Shown piece by piece: positions 51,620 through 60,148 of a stretch of 64,000 bases of DNA; the stretch's first letter is position 1, and the number at the start of each line of letters is the position of its first letter. The translations under genes and the position numbers were made by a program. Source of the DNA: Nocardioides caeni (lineage in GTDB: Bacteria > Actinomycetota > Actinomycetes > Propionibacteriales > Nocardioidaceae); contig NZ_STGW01000004.1 of the NCBI RefSeq assembly GCF_004912195.1, forward strand, positions 194,485 to 258,484, in the 5' to 3' direction. The notes beneath the pieces were generated by a model. The model made no database searches. It saw only the letters and a list, made by a program, of their open reading frames with translations, and was not told the DNA's origin.

Positions 51620-52353
51620 GCGCCTCGCCCGCGGTGCGACGGGTCGCGGCCGAGTTCGTCGGGACGGCGTTCCTCGTGGCGGCCGTCATCGGCTCGGGCA
51701 TCGCCGCCAGCCGCCTCTCCCCCGACGACGTGGGCCTGCAGTTGCTGCAGAACAGCCTGGTCACGGGGGCCGTCCTGGTCGCACTAATCCTGGCCCTGCA
51801 GCCGGTGTCGGCGGCCTTCAACCCCGTGGTCACCGCGGTGGAGGTCGCGCTCGGGCTCGTGGGCTGGAAGGAGGCAGCGGGCCTCGTCGCGGGCCAGGTC
51901 TCCGGTGGCGTCCTCGGAGCGGTGGTCGCGAACCTGATGTTCGACCTGGACGCCGTCTCGGTCGCAGCGACCGAGCGCAGCGGCGGGGCACTGTGGCTCA
52001 GCGAGGTGGTCGCCACCCTCGGCCTGGTGCTGGTCGTCTTCGGCTCGGTCCGCTCGGGCCGGACCGACACGATCGCCTACGCGGTAGGCGGCTACATCAC
52101 GGCGGCGTACTGGTTCACGGCGTCGACCAGCTTCGCGAACCCCGCGGTCACCGTGGCTCGGATGTTCTCCGACACCTTCGCCGGCATCGCGCCTTCCTCG
52201 GTGGCGATGTTCGTCCTCATGCAGCTGCTCGGCGGCCTCGTCGCGCTCGGCGTCGTGAAGCTGCTCTACCCGTCCTCCTCCCTGCACATCCCGACTGCCG
52301 CGGCCCCTGGTCCCGTCGCGGCCGCGCCCGGTTCCGAAGGAGCCCGCCCGTGA
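51616..52353 (+). CDS. Aquaglyceroporin-family channel in the ars operon (AqpS-like)
   Basis: 245 residues with six helices and the two half-helix motifs in modified form: AAFNPVVTAVEV (Asn-Pro-Val) and SFANPAVTVARMFSDTFAGI (Asn-Pro-Ala). The family is MIP. In Sinorhizobium meliloti an aquaglyceroporin (AqpS) replaces ArsB, letting arsenite made by ArsC leave down its gradient; the gene order here (arsR, aqp, arsC) is the same. Overlaps of four bases on both sides. Confidence 0.88.
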   Translation: MSASPAVRRVAAEFVGTAFLVAAVIGSGIAASRLSPDDVGLQLLQNSLVTGAVLVALILALQPVSAAFNPVVTAVEVALGLVGWKEAAGLVAGQVSGGVLGAVVANLMFDLDAVSVAATERSGGALWLSEVVATLGLVLVVFGSVRSGRTDTIAYAVGGYITAAYWFTASTSFANPAVTVARMFSDTFAGIAPSSVAMFVLMQLLGGLVALGVVKLLYPSSSLHIPTAAAPGPVAAAPGSEGARP

Positions 52354-52973
52354 TCACCGACGACACCCTCGAGCCCCGCTACGCCATGATCGTGGACGAT
52401 CTGGCCTACCAGTACGACGGCGTCTTCAGCCGCGAGTCCATCGAGGCCGCGGTTGCCGCCGCCCGCCAGGATCTCGAACCCTCGGCGCGGATCACCGAGT
52501 TCCTGCCGGTCCTCACGCAGAGGTTCGCCGAGGAACAGCTCCGCGCAGCGGCCCAGGCTGAGGGCCGGCTGGCGAAAGGCGTCCCCGAGCTGTTGTTCGT
52601 CTGCGTCCACAACGCCGGCCGCTCCCAGATGGCCGCCGCCCTCGCCGAATCCCTCTCCGGCGGTCGTGTCCACGTCCGAACGGCCGGGTCGGACCCGGCC
52701 GACCAGATCAACCCTCAGGTCATCGAGGTGCTCGCCGAACGCGGCATCGAGCTCACCGAGGCCTACCCCAAGCCCCTGACCGACAACGTCGTGCGCGCCG
52801 CCGACGTCATCATCACGATGGGCTGCGGCGACGCCTGCCCGGTCTACCCCGGCAAACGCTACGAGGACTGGACCGTCGCCGACCCCGCCGGCGCCTCGCT
52901 CGAGCAAGTCCGCAGCATCCGCGAAGACCTCCAGGCGCGTGTGAGCAATCTGCTCCGCGAGCTCGGCATCTGA
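52350..52973 (+). CDS. arsC: Arsenate reductase ArsC with N-terminal three-helix domain
   Basis: 207 residues. The first 75 form a helical bundle typical of actinobacterial ArsC (related to a domain in corynebacterial enzymes). The LMW-phosphatase-like domain has the P-loop VCVHNAGRSQM with Cys85 and Arg91, and later MGCGDACPVYPGKRYEDW with Cys159 and Cys163. It reduces arsenate to arsenite using mycothiol/mycoredoxin or thioredoxin. GTG start at 52350. Confidence 0.95.
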   Translation: MITDDTLEPRYAMIVDDLAYQYDGVFSRESIEAAVAAARQDLEPSARITEFLPVLTQRFAEEQLRAAAQAEGRLAKGVPELLFVCVHNAGRSQMAAALAESLSGGRVHVRTAGSDPADQINPQVIEVLAERGIELTEAYPKPLTDNVVRAADVIITMGCGDACPVYPGKRYEDWTVADPAGASLEQVRSIREDLQARVSNLLRELGI

Positions 52974-52998
52974 CCACTCATTCCACAGGAGCATCACC

Positions 52999-53418
52999 AT
53001 GACCACCCACGTCCCCGACGACGCCGGCAAGCCCACCGTCCTGTTCGTCTGCGTGCACAACGCGGGCCGCTCCCAGATGGCCGCCGGCTTCCTCGAGCAC
53101 CTCGGCGGAGATCGCGTCCAGGTCCTGTCCGCCGGCTCGAAGCCCGGCCACGAGATCAACCCGGTGGCCGTCGCAGCGATGGCGGAGGTCGGCATCGACA
53201 TCGCCGCCAACCAGCCCAAGATCCTCACCACCGAGTCCGTGCAGGCCTCCGACGTGGTGATCACGATGGGCTGCGGAGACGAGTGCCCCTACTTCCCCGG
53301 CAAGCGCTACGAGGACTGGGCCCTCGACGACCCAGCGGGCCAGGGCATCGAGGCAGTGCGCCCGATCCGCGACGAGATCCGGACCAGGGTGGAGGCCCTG
53401 ATCGCCACGCTCGTCTGA
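52999..53418 (+). CDS. arsC: Arsenate reductase ArsC, second copy
   Basis: 139 residues, the bare LMW-phosphatase-like domain: VCVHNAGRSQM with Cys18 and Arg24, MGCGDECPYFPGKRYEDW with Cys92 and Cys96. It lacks the helical N-domain of the neighbouring copy and may differ in electron donor. 25 bases after the first arsC, preceded by CAGGAG. Confidence 0.95.
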   Translation: MTTHVPDDAGKPTVLFVCVHNAGRSQMAAGFLEHLGGDRVQVLSAGSKPGHEINPVAVAAMAEVGIDIAANQPKILTTESVQASDVVITMGCGDECPYFPGKRYEDWALDDPAGQGIEAVRPIRDEIRTRVEALIATLV

Positions 53419-53558
53419 CGGCTCGTCTGACGGCTCGCCTGCGGGGCGGCCATGGCTGGCGCTCCCATGGGAGGCTGCACGGCAGGACCCGGACGGCGAC
53501 ACTGACGCCTGGGGGCGCCGCACGTCCAGGCCCACCGGACCGAACCCCGAGGAGAGCC

Positions 53559-54719
53559 ATGAAGGCCGTCGTCTGCCACGACACCCACCTGCAGGTCACC
53601 GACGTCCCGACCCCGGAGCCGGGGCGCGGGCACCTGCTGCTCGACGTGCACCACTGCGGCATCTGTGGCTCCGACCTGCACGCGCGCGTGCACGCCGAGG
53701 AGATGGCCGAGGCGGCCGCGGCGAGCGGGTACGACGGCTTCATGCGCACCTCCGACACGATCGTCTTCGGCCACGAGTTCTGCGGCGAGGTCGTCGACCA
53801 CGGCCCTCGGACCAGCAAGGAGATCAAGGCCGGCACCCGGGTCGTCGCGATGCCGATCCTGCGCACCGGCGGCGCCGTGCACACCACCGGGCTCTCCCCG
53901 CACGCACCGGGCGGCTACGCCGAGCAGGTCGTCGTCCAGGCTGCCTTGGCGATGCCGGTGCCCAACGGCCTGCCGTCGGACAAGGCCGCGCTCACCGAGC
54001 CGATGGCCGTCGGGCTGCACGCCGTGCGGCGCGGCCAGGTCAAGAAGGGACAGATCGCGGTGGTGATCGGCTGCGGCCCGATCGGTCTCGCCGTGATCTC
54101 CCTGCTGAAGGCCTCGGGAGTGCGCACGGTCATCGCCAGCGACTTCTCGGCAGGACGCCGCGCGCTCGCTGCACAGTGCGGCGCCGACGTCGTGGTCGAC
54201 CCGGCCACCGACTCGCCGTACGCCGCGGCCGACGAGCGCGGGAAGTTCATCACGGCGGCCGGGCTCTTCGACCTCGCCATCGACTCCATGTCCAAGCTGC
54301 GCGCCCTCCCGCTGGTGCCGTGGTGGACCGTCATGGAGACCGCCGAGAAGCTCGGCGCCCTTCCGAGCGGCCCGGTGATCTTCGAGTGCGTCGGCGTGCC
54401 CGGCGTGATCGACCAGGTGATTGCCAGCGCCCCGATCGCCTCACGCGTGGTGGTCGTCGGCGTCTGCATGGGAGCCGACTCGATCCGCCCCGCGATCGCC
54501 ATCAACAAGGAGATCGATCTCCGCTTCGTGCTCGGCTACACGCCCACCGAGTTCCGCGAGGCGCTGCACCTGATGGCCGACGGCAAGGTCGACCCCACCC
54601 CCCTGATGACGGGCGTCGTCGGCCTGGACGGCGTCGCGGACGCCTTCACCGCCCTCGGCGACCCCGAGCGGCACGCGAAGATCCTGATCGACCCGCGCTC
54701 GGACGTCGTCGCGCTGTAG
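53559..54719 (+). CDS. Zinc-dependent medium-chain alcohol dehydrogenase
   Basis: 386 residues. Catalytic zinc site HHCGICGSDLHAR and GHEFCGEVVDHG, NAD site VIGCGPIGLAVISLLKASGV. The structural-zinc four-Cys loop of horse-type ADH is absent. It is 140 bases downstream of arsC; the gap shows no terminator, so co-transcription is possible, but an arsenic role is not implied by sequence. Similar genes often occur in catabolic loci. Confidence 0.92.
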   Translation: MKAVVCHDTHLQVTDVPTPEPGRGHLLLDVHHCGICGSDLHARVHAEEMAEAAAASGYDGFMRTSDTIVFGHEFCGEVVDHGPRTSKEIKAGTRVVAMPILRTGGAVHTTGLSPHAPGGYAEQVVVQAALAMPVPNGLPSDKAALTEPMAVGLHAVRRGQVKKGQIAVVIGCGPIGLAVISLLKASGVRTVIASDFSAGRRALAAQCGADVVVDPATDSPYAAADERGKFITAAGLFDLAIDSMSKLRALPLVPWWTVMETAEKLGALPSGPVIFECVGVPGVIDQVIASAPIASRVVVVGVCMGADSIRPAIAINKEIDLRFVLGYTPTEFREALHLMADGKVDPTPLMTGVVGLDGVADAFTALGDPERHAKILIDPRSDVVAL

Positions 54720-54785
54720 CGCGAACAGGGTCATCGCGACCAGGACACCGACGCCGATTGCGAGGTTGTCGTCATGGCCCTGTGG

Positions 54786-54926
54786 TCAGTCCCGTAGGGA
54801 CTGGTGGTTGCTGGATCCGTGGCTGGGGGCGCGATCCTCGTCGTTCTCGAGCTCGGCAGCGATCGAGACGGTGAGTCCGCCGAGGAGGAAGCCGATCACG
54901 GCGGCAGCGAGAGTGTTCGTGTTCAT
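54786..54926 (-). CDS. 46-residue single-helix membrane protein of the copper locus
   Basis: The sequence begins MNTNTLAAAVIGFLLGGLTV and continues SIAAELENDEDRAPSHG, ending SLRD. It has one membrane helix near residues 5-24 then an acidic and His/Ser tail. The ATG at 54926 has GGAG nine bases upstream. It is 14 bases after the DUF4396 gene stop and on the same strand, so probably its operon partner. The codon composition and helix support a real gene despite the small size. Confidence 0.7.
   Translation of the reverse strand: MNTNTLAAAVIGFLLGGLTVSIAAELENDEDRAPSHGSSNHQSLRD
54787..54803 (-). terminator. Hairpin overlapping the stop codon of the 46-codon gene
   Basis: CAGTCCC and GGGACTG form a perfect 7-bp stem with a 3-base loop; the stop codon is inside the stem. 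It is the likely end of the minus-strand DUF4396 transcript, without a T tract. Confidence 0.5.
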
Positions 54927-54940
54927 CGACGTGCTCCAGA

Positions 54941-55468
54941 TCAGTGTTGATGGGCGTGGTCATCCGGGCTGCCCGGCGAGTGGTCGCCAGCGTGCGGCCC
55001 GGCCTTCGCGTGACTCTCGTGCGCGGCGCCGTGGTGGTACTGGTGGGTGAGGGCGTGACCCTTGCCCTTGTCGATGAGGTAACGGTTGACCGGGAAGGCG
55101 GCGAGGAAGGCCACCGAAAGTGCGATCATCATGCCGACCCAGAAGATCGGGTTGACCAGGCCGGAGTCCATGGCTCCGGGGATGAGGGCCATGACCACGT
55201 TGTCGACGAGCTCCATGACGGCGATCGACAGGGTGTCGGCGGCGAAGACGACGCTGAGCGCGGCGCCGAAGCCGAGGCCGGCCTTGATCAGCGGCAGCGT
55301 GGACAGGGCATAGCCGAACAGGAAGGCCAGGCCGACGGCGAGCGCGATCGTGGCGCCGGTGCTCAGGCCGAGGGCGGTTCCGATCATCAGGCCGAGGATC
55401 TCGCCGATCGCGCAACCGGTGAGGCAGTGCAGGGTGGCGCTGGCGGCCATGGCGTTGCGAGTGTTCAT
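54941..55468 (-). CDS. DUF4396 membrane protein with His-rich tail
   Basis: 175 residues, four hydrophobic segments (SATLHCLTGCAIGEILGLMI, ALAVGLAFLFGYALSTLPLI) and a C-terminus rich in His (HQYHHGAAHESHAKAGPHAG, ending DDHAHQH). DUF4396 proteins are often encoded with csoR and copper ATPases. The conserved CLTGC pair and His tail make copper binding or transport plausible. ATG at 55468; divergent from csoR across three CsoR-type boxes. Confidence 0.85.
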   Translation of the reverse strand: MNTRNAMAASATLHCLTGCAIGEILGLMIGTALGLSTGATIALAVGLAFLFGYALSTLPLIKAGLGFGAALSVVFAADTLSIAVMELVDNVVMALIPGAMDSGLVNPIFWVGMMIALSVAFLAAFPVNRYLIDKGKGHALTHQYHHGAAHESHAKAGPHAGDHSPGSPDDHAHQH

Positions 55469-55491
55469 CGCGGTGTGCCTCTCGTCGTTGA

Positions 55492-55506
55492 TACCCCCCC
55501 ACCGTA
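55492..55506 (-). promoter_or_regulatory. CsoR-type box 1
   Basis: On the minus strand TACGGTGGGGGGGTA, 24 bases upstream of the DUF4396 start. It has the TAC-N4-GGGGGG-TA form of the two boxes on the csoR side, in the opposite orientation. Confidence 0.75.
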
Positions 55507-55571
55507 TAGCGCTGGGAAGCGAGGAGGCAAGCCGAGGAACATCCCGCCGAACTTCGTGGTTGCGCCGCATA

Positions 55572-55586
55572 TACCCTAGGGGGGTA
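55572..55586 (+). promoter_or_regulatory. CsoR-type box 2
   Basis: TACCCTAGGGGGGTA in the middle of the divergent promoter; the arms TACCC and GGGTA are palindromic, as in known CsoR operators. Confidence 0.75.
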
Positions 55587-55619
55587 CTGTATTTCGCAGC
55601 GGCAGACGCCGCCATGAGA

Positions 55620-55634
55620 TACCGGAGGGGGGTA
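55620..55634 (+). promoter_or_regulatory. CsoR-type box 3, overlapping the csoR ribosome binding site
   Basis: TACCGGAGGGGGGTA ends eight bases before the csoR ATG at 55642. The GGAGGGG inside the box is also the Shine-Dalgarno sequence, so bound CsoR would cover the csoR translation start region. Confidence 0.72.
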
Positions 55635-55641
55635 CCATCGG

Positions 55642-55986
55642 ATGACCGACACATTCACCGCGAAGGACAGCCCGATGGCCGAGACACACCAGGCGCACCA
55701 GCACAGCTACATCGCCAACAACAACAAGGACGCCTACCTGAAGAGGCTGCGGCGCATCGAAGGCCAGGCCCGCGGACTCCAGCGGATGGTCGAGGAGGAG
55801 CAGTACTGCATCGACATCCTCACCCAGATCTCGGCCATGACGAAGGCCCTCGAGGCCGTCGCGCTCGGGCTGCTCGACGAGCACCTGGCCCACTGCGTCG
55901 TCGACGCCGTCAAGGCCGGCGGTGAGGAGAAGCAGATCAAGCTCAAGGAAGCCTCCGACGCCATCGCCCGCCTCGTCCGCTCCTGA
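55642..55986 (+). CDS. csoR: Copper-sensing repressor CsoR
   Basis: 114 residues, all-helical DUF156 fold: YLKRLRRIEGQARGLQRMVE, YCIDILTQISAMTKALEAVA. The Cu(I) ligands Cys56, His81 and Cys85 are all present (EQYC, DEHLAHC). The His-containing N-terminal tail (ETHQAHQHSY) is variable. ATG at 55642 is favoured by the binding site in box 3; ATG 55675 is possible. It releases DNA when copper binds. Confidence 0.96.
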   Translation: MTDTFTAKDSPMAETHQAHQHSYIANNNKDAYLKRLRRIEGQARGLQRMVEEEQYCIDILTQISAMTKALEAVALGLLDEHLAHCVVDAVKAGGEEKQIKLKEASDAIARLVRS

Positions 55987-56028
55987 ACGCCCATCGATCC
56001 ACCACCTGAAATCCGGAAGGAACCAACC

Positions 56029-56235
56029 ATGAGCCAGACCAGCACCTACACCGTCACCGGTATGACCTGCGGCCACTGCGTCGCCTCGGTCACCGAAGAG
56101 GTCCAGGAGATCCCCGGCGTCGAGGACGTCGCGGTCGACCTGCCCACCGGTGCCGTGACCATCACCAGCACCGAGCCCCTCGATGACGCCTCCGTGAAGG
56201 CCGCCGTCGAGGAAGCCGGCTACCAGCTCGCATGA
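56029..56235 (+). CDS. copZ: Copper chaperone CopZ
   Basis: 68 residues, a single heavy-metal-associated domain with the Cu(I) motif MTCGHC (Cys14, Cys17). It delivers copper to CopA. ATG follows GGAAGGAA. Overlaps the next gene by four bases. Confidence 0.96.
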   Translation: MSQTSTYTVTGMTCGHCVASVTEEVQEIPGVEDVAVDLPTGAVTITSTEPLDDASVKAAVEEAGYQLA

Positions 56236-57239
56236 GTGCCCCGGTCAAGCTCGGCGGGTTCCTGGCCGCGATCGCCGCGATCTTCGGCCTCGCACTCGTC
56301 GTCGGCCGAGTCGTCGGCCCTGTGGACGACGAGCCGGCCGCGGGGCACGACACCGCGCACGACGGGGACCGACGCGCGGCAGAAGAAGGCGAGCACGCCG
56401 GCGGCCACGACGACGCGCCGGGCACACCCACCGCACAAGAGATCCCGGGAGGACTCATGGTCTCCCAGAACGGCTACACCCTGACCCTCGCCGAAACCCG
56501 CACCCGGGCCGGGCAGGACCGACCGGTGGCGTTCACGATCACCGGCCCCGACGGCGCCCCGGTCACCGCCTACGACGTCGAGCACGAGAGGGACCTCCAC
56601 CTGATCGCCGTACGCCGCGACTTCACCGGCTTCCAGCACGTCCACCCCGTCCTCGACGAGGACAGCGGGGCCTGGTCGATCGACCTCGACCTCACCCCGG
56701 GCACGTGGCGGATCTTCGTCGACTTCAAGGCCACCGGTGCCGACGCGCTCACCCTGGGTGCCGACCTGGCGGTCGCAGGCGACGACCGGCCCGCCGTACC
56801 GACCGGTGAGAACCGCACCGCGACCGTCGGCGACTACCAGGTCACCCTCGACGGCGACCTCGCCGCCGGCAAGGACGCGAAGCTCACCGTGAGCGTCACC
56901 AGGGCAGGCAAGCCGGTCACCGACCTGCAGCCCTACCTCGGGGCGTACGGCCATCTCGTCGCGCTCCGCGGCGGAGACCTGGCGTACCTCCACGTCCACC
57001 CCGACGGGGAACCCGGCGACGGCACCACGCAGCCCGGGCCCGACGTCGTCTTCCACGCCGCCGTCCCCAGCGCCGGGACCTACCACCTCTACCTGGACTT
57101 CCAGCACGACGGGGTCGTTCGAACCGCGGCCTTCACCGTGACCGCCGGCGCACCTGCCACCCCGAGCGACGCCCCGAGCGATGCCGGCTCGTCCGACACC
57201 AGCACCCCCGCCGAGCACGGCGGCCACTCCGGCCACTGA
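56232..57239 (+). CDS. Membrane-anchored extracytoplasmic copper-locus protein
   Basis: 335 residues. One N-terminal helix near residues 8-27, a His/Asp-rich linker (GHDTAHDGD, HAGGHDD), then two beta-rich Ig-like repeats, each with a His-containing motif (HLIAVRRDFTGFQHVHPVLD and HLVALRGGDLAYLHVHPDGE), and a His-rich end (EHGGHSGH). The repeated H-x-H-P motifs suggest copper binding outside the membrane, similar in idea to CopC/PCuAC. The family name is unknown to me. It lies between copZ and copA. Confidence 0.85.
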   Translation: MSAPVKLGGFLAAIAAIFGLALVVGRVVGPVDDEPAAGHDTAHDGDRRAAEEGEHAGGHDDAPGTPTAQEIPGGLMVSQNGYTLTLAETRTRAGQDRPVAFTITGPDGAPVTAYDVEHERDLHLIAVRRDFTGFQHVHPVLDEDSGAWSIDLDLTPGTWRIFVDFKATGADALTLGADLAVAGDDRPAVPTGENRTATVGDYQVTLDGDLAAGKDAKLTVSVTRAGKPVTDLQPYLGAYGHLVALRGGDLAYLHVHPDGEPGDGTTQPGPDVVFHAAVPSAGTYHLYLDFQHDGVVRTAAFTVTAGAPATPSDAPSDAGSSDTSTPAEHGGHSGH

Positions 57240-57266
57240 CCGGCCACTTCCACCAGGAGACCACCC

Positions 57267-59597
57267 ATGACAACGCAGCGTCAGTCAGGCCCCCCAGCCG
57301 CCGGTTCGATCGAGCTGGCGATCACCGGGATGACCTGCGCCTCCTGCGCCAACCGGATCGAGCGCAAGCTCAACAAGCTCGACGGCGTCAGCGCCACGGT
57401 CAACTACGCCACGGAGAAGGCGAAGGTCACCTTCGAGCCCGACGTGGCGCCCGAGGCCCTCGTCGCAGCCGTCGAGCAGGCCGGGTACGGCGCCTCCCTG
57501 CCGCGACCGCCGAGGACTGACGCCGCGGGCGCCGACGCCAGCAACGGCGAGGCGGAGGAGTCCGACCCGGTCCGCACCCTGCGGCAGCGGCTCCTGGTCT
57601 CCGCGGTTCTCACCGTCCCGGTGATCGCCATGGCCATGATCCCCGCGTGGCAGTTCACCAACTGGCAGTGGCTCTCCCTGACGCTCGCGGCACCCGTCGT
57701 GGCCTGGGGCGCCTGGCCCTTCCACACAGCGGCCTGGACCAACCTGCGTCACGGCACCTCGACGATGGACACACTGATCTCGCTCGGCACCCTGGCCGCA
57801 CTGGGCTGGTCGCTCTACGCCCTGTTCTGGGGCACCGCGGGCACTCCCGGGATGACGCACCCGTTCGAGCTCACCATCCAGCGCAGCGACGGCAGCGGCA
57901 ACATCTACCTCGAAGCCGCGGCTGGTGTCACGACGTTCATCCTCGCGGGCCGCTACTTCGAGCAGCGCTCCAAGCGCCGCGCCGGTGCAGCTCTGCGGGC
58001 TCTGCTCGAGCTCGGCGCGAAGGAGGTCGCCGTCCTCGGACCCGACGGCGTCACCGAAACCAAGATCTCGGTCGAGCAGCTCGCGGTCGGCGACCTGTTC
58101 GTCGTACGCCCGGGCGAGAAGATCGCCACCGACGGCGTCATCGAGCGCGGAACGTCGGCCGTGGACGCCTCGATGCTGACCGGTGAATCCGTACCGGTCG
58201 AGGTCGGCGAGGGCGACGCCGTCATCGGTGCCACCGTCAACGCCGGCGGGCGCCTCGTGGTCCGCGCGACGAGGGTCGGCGGCGACACCCAGCTCGCGCA
58301 GATGGCGCGTTTGGTCGAGGACGCCCAGAATGGCAAGGCGCAGGTCCAGCGACTGGCCGACCGGATCTCCGGCATCTTCGTCCCGATCGTCATCCTCCTC
58401 GCCGCGGGCACCCTCGGCTTCTGGCTCGGCACCGGCAACGGTCTCGCGGCCGCCTTCACCGCCGCGGTCGCCGTCTTGATCATCGCCTGCCCGTGCGCCC
58501 TCGGGCTGGCCACGCCGACCGCGCTCATGGTCGGCACCGGCCGCGGCGCCCAGCTCGGCATCCTGATCAAGGGTCCCGAGGTCCTGGAGTCGACCAGGAG
58601 CGTCGACACCGTCGTCCTGGACAAGACCGGCACCGTCACCACCGGCAAGATGACCCTGCGCGACGTCATCGCCGCCGTCGGCGAGGACGTCGCCGTGGTC
58701 CTGCGCTACGCCGGTGCCCTGGAGAACGCCTCCGAGCACCCCATCGCCCGCGCGATCGCCGACGCAGCCCGGGACCAGCAGGGCCCCCTCCCCGAGGTCG
58801 AGGATTTCGCCAACATCGAAGGTCTCGGCATCCAGGGAGTCCTCGCCGACGGGGATGCCAGCCACGCCGTGCTCGTGGGCCGTCCCCAACTGCTGGCCGA
58901 GTGGTCCCAGCGCCTGACCCCCGAGCTGCAGCGGGCGCTGGAGGACGCCCAGTCGACGGGCGGCACCGCTGTCGCGGTCGGCTGGGACGGCAAGGCACGC
59001 GGCGTCGTGGTCGTCGCGGACGCGATCAAGCCGACCTCCGCCACCGCGATCCGCGAGCTGCGCGAACTCGGCCTGCGACCCGTGCTCCTCACCGGCGACA
59101 ACGCGATCGTCGCCCAGGAGGTCGCCGCCGAGGTGGGCATCAGCAAGGCCGACGTCATCGCCGACGTACTCCCCGCCGACAAGGTCGACGTCATCAAGCG
59201 GCTCCAAGCCGAGGGAAAGGTCGTCGCCATGGTCGGCGACGGCGTCAACGACGCCGCCGCGCTGGCGCAGGCCGACCTGGGGCTGGCGATGGGCACCGGT
59301 ACCGACGTGGCGATCGAGGCCAGCGACCTCACCCTCGTCCGCGGCGACCTGCGCGTGGCGGTCGATGCCATCCGGCTGTCCCGCCGCACCCTGGCCACGA
59401 TCAAGGGCAACCTGTTCTGGGCCTTCGCCTACAACGTCGCCGCATTGCCCCTGGCCGCCGCCGGCCTGCTCAACCCGATGCTCGCCGGTGCCGCCATGGC
59501 GTTCTCCTCGGTGTTCGTGGTCTCCAACAGCCTGCGCCTGCGCGGGTTCAAGGCCCGCTCCGGCGCCGCGGCCGAGGCACCGGGGGCCGCGTCATGA
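57267..59597 (+). CDS. copA: Copper-exporting P1B-type ATPase CopA
   Basis: 776 residues. One N-terminal HMA domain with MTCASC (Cys24, Cys27), eight membrane helices, the transport-site motif CPC at 408-410, TGES actuator loop, phosphorylated Asp452 in DKTGT, the SEHPIA nucleotide motif and [16 protein letters not shown] hinge. The signature residues Asn-x6-Tyr-Asn ([13 protein letters not shown]) and [15 protein letters not shown] in the last helices mark a Cu(I) exporter (P1B-1). Confidence 0.97.
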   Translation: MTTQRQSGPPAAGSIELAITGMTCASCANRIERKLNKLDGVSATVNYATEKAKVTFEPDVAPEALVAAVEQAGYGASLPRPPRTDAAGADASNGEAEESDPVRTLRQRLLVSAVLTVPVIAMAMIPAWQFTNWQWLSLTLAAPVVAWGAWPFHTAAWTNLRHGTSTMDTLISLGTLAALGWSLYALFWGTAGTPGMTHPFELTIQRSDGSGNIYLEAAAGVTTFILAGRYFEQRSKRRAGAALRALLELGAKEVAVLGPDGVTETKISVEQLAVGDLFVVRPGEKIATDGVIERGTSAVDASMLTGESVPVEVGEGDAVIGATVNAGGRLVVRATRVGGDTQLAQMARLVEDAQNGKAQVQRLADRISGIFVPIVILLAAGTLGFWLGTGNGLAAAFTAAVAVLIIACPCALGLATPTALMVGTGRGAQLGILIKGPEVLESTRSVDTVVLDKTGTVTTGKMTLRDVIAAVGEDVAVVLRYAGALENASEHPIARAIADAARDQQGPLPEVEDFANIEGLGIQGVLADGDASHAVLVGRPQLLAEWSQRLTPELQRALEDAQSTGGTAVAVGWDGKARGVVVVADAIKPTSATAIRELRELGLRPVLLTGDNAIVAQEVAAEVGISKADVIADVLPADKVDVIKRLQAEGKVVAMVGDGVNDAAALAQADLGLAMGTGTDVAIEASDLTLVRGDLRVAVDAIRLSRRTLATIKGNLFWAFAYNVAALPLAAAGLLNPMLAGAAMAFSSVFVVSNSLRLRGFKARSGAAAEAPGAAS

Positions 59598-59684
59598 GTG
59601 CGCCCAAGGCTCGCCTTGCGGCCAACCCCCTTCAGCGAAGCGCTCGAAGCAAGCCGCTGACGCGCCCTCCTCGCCGACAACGCA

Positions 59685-59716
59685 GAACCGCCGGGCCCTC
59701 ACGGGCCCGGCGGTTC
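59685..59716 (+). terminator. Strong hairpin terminator after copA
   Basis: Perfect 14-bp arms GAACCGCCGGGCCC and GGGCCCGGCGGTTC around a TCAC loop, followed by GCTTGATG. 88 bases after the copA stop; ends the copper operon. Confidence 0.85.
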
Positions 59717-59761
59717 GCTTGATGCCTCGGGTTGCAACAACCAACCTCTGGTGGAGCTGAG

Positions 59762-59807
<46 letters not shown>

Positions 59808-60148
59808 GCTTTCGAAGCCTTAGGGGGCTGGATTCACGCCTGCGCAGGCGTGGAATCAACGCATGAAACCGCACGGATTGCACCCCGGGGGTACGCCGGG
59901 GGTAAGCGCGACCGACAAGACCCGGCCGGTCAGAGTTCAAGGCAGGCCACGTCGGTCCTCTCGGTCGCAGACGGAGGGCGCTGACGTCCGGTGATGGTAG
60001 ACCTGTCCCACCTAGGGACCGTCGCATGAGCAACTGCTGCCAGAAGAATCCAAGAGCTCGGTCTCGGGCGATGCTGCCGCGCAGCGTCCGTCGAGGACGC
60101 AGAAAAGCCTTTCCATGGACCGGGACCGCACCATCTTGTGAGCGAGAA
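59808..60148. other. Gap to the right of the tRNA fragment, with an 18-bp palindrome
   Basis: CACGCCTGCGCAGGCGTG at 59835-59852 is a perfect palindrome, flanked by GATT and GAATC. Further right there are GGGGGTACGCCGGGGGTA direct repeats (59885-59902). No gene, integrase or insertion sequence is recognisable in this stretch. The base composition is less GC-rich than the operon regions. Confidence 0.5.

Noticed and set aside
54772-54963. 63-codon minus-strand frame over the small copper-locus gene
   Set aside because: Its translation is Arg-rich without structure, whereas another frame of the same strand gives a clean membrane helix with a ribosome binding site.
59594-59722. Open frame of 42 codons overlapping the copA stop (ATGA)
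   Set aside because: The last codons fall in the terminator hairpin and the peptide is basic low-complexity sequence.
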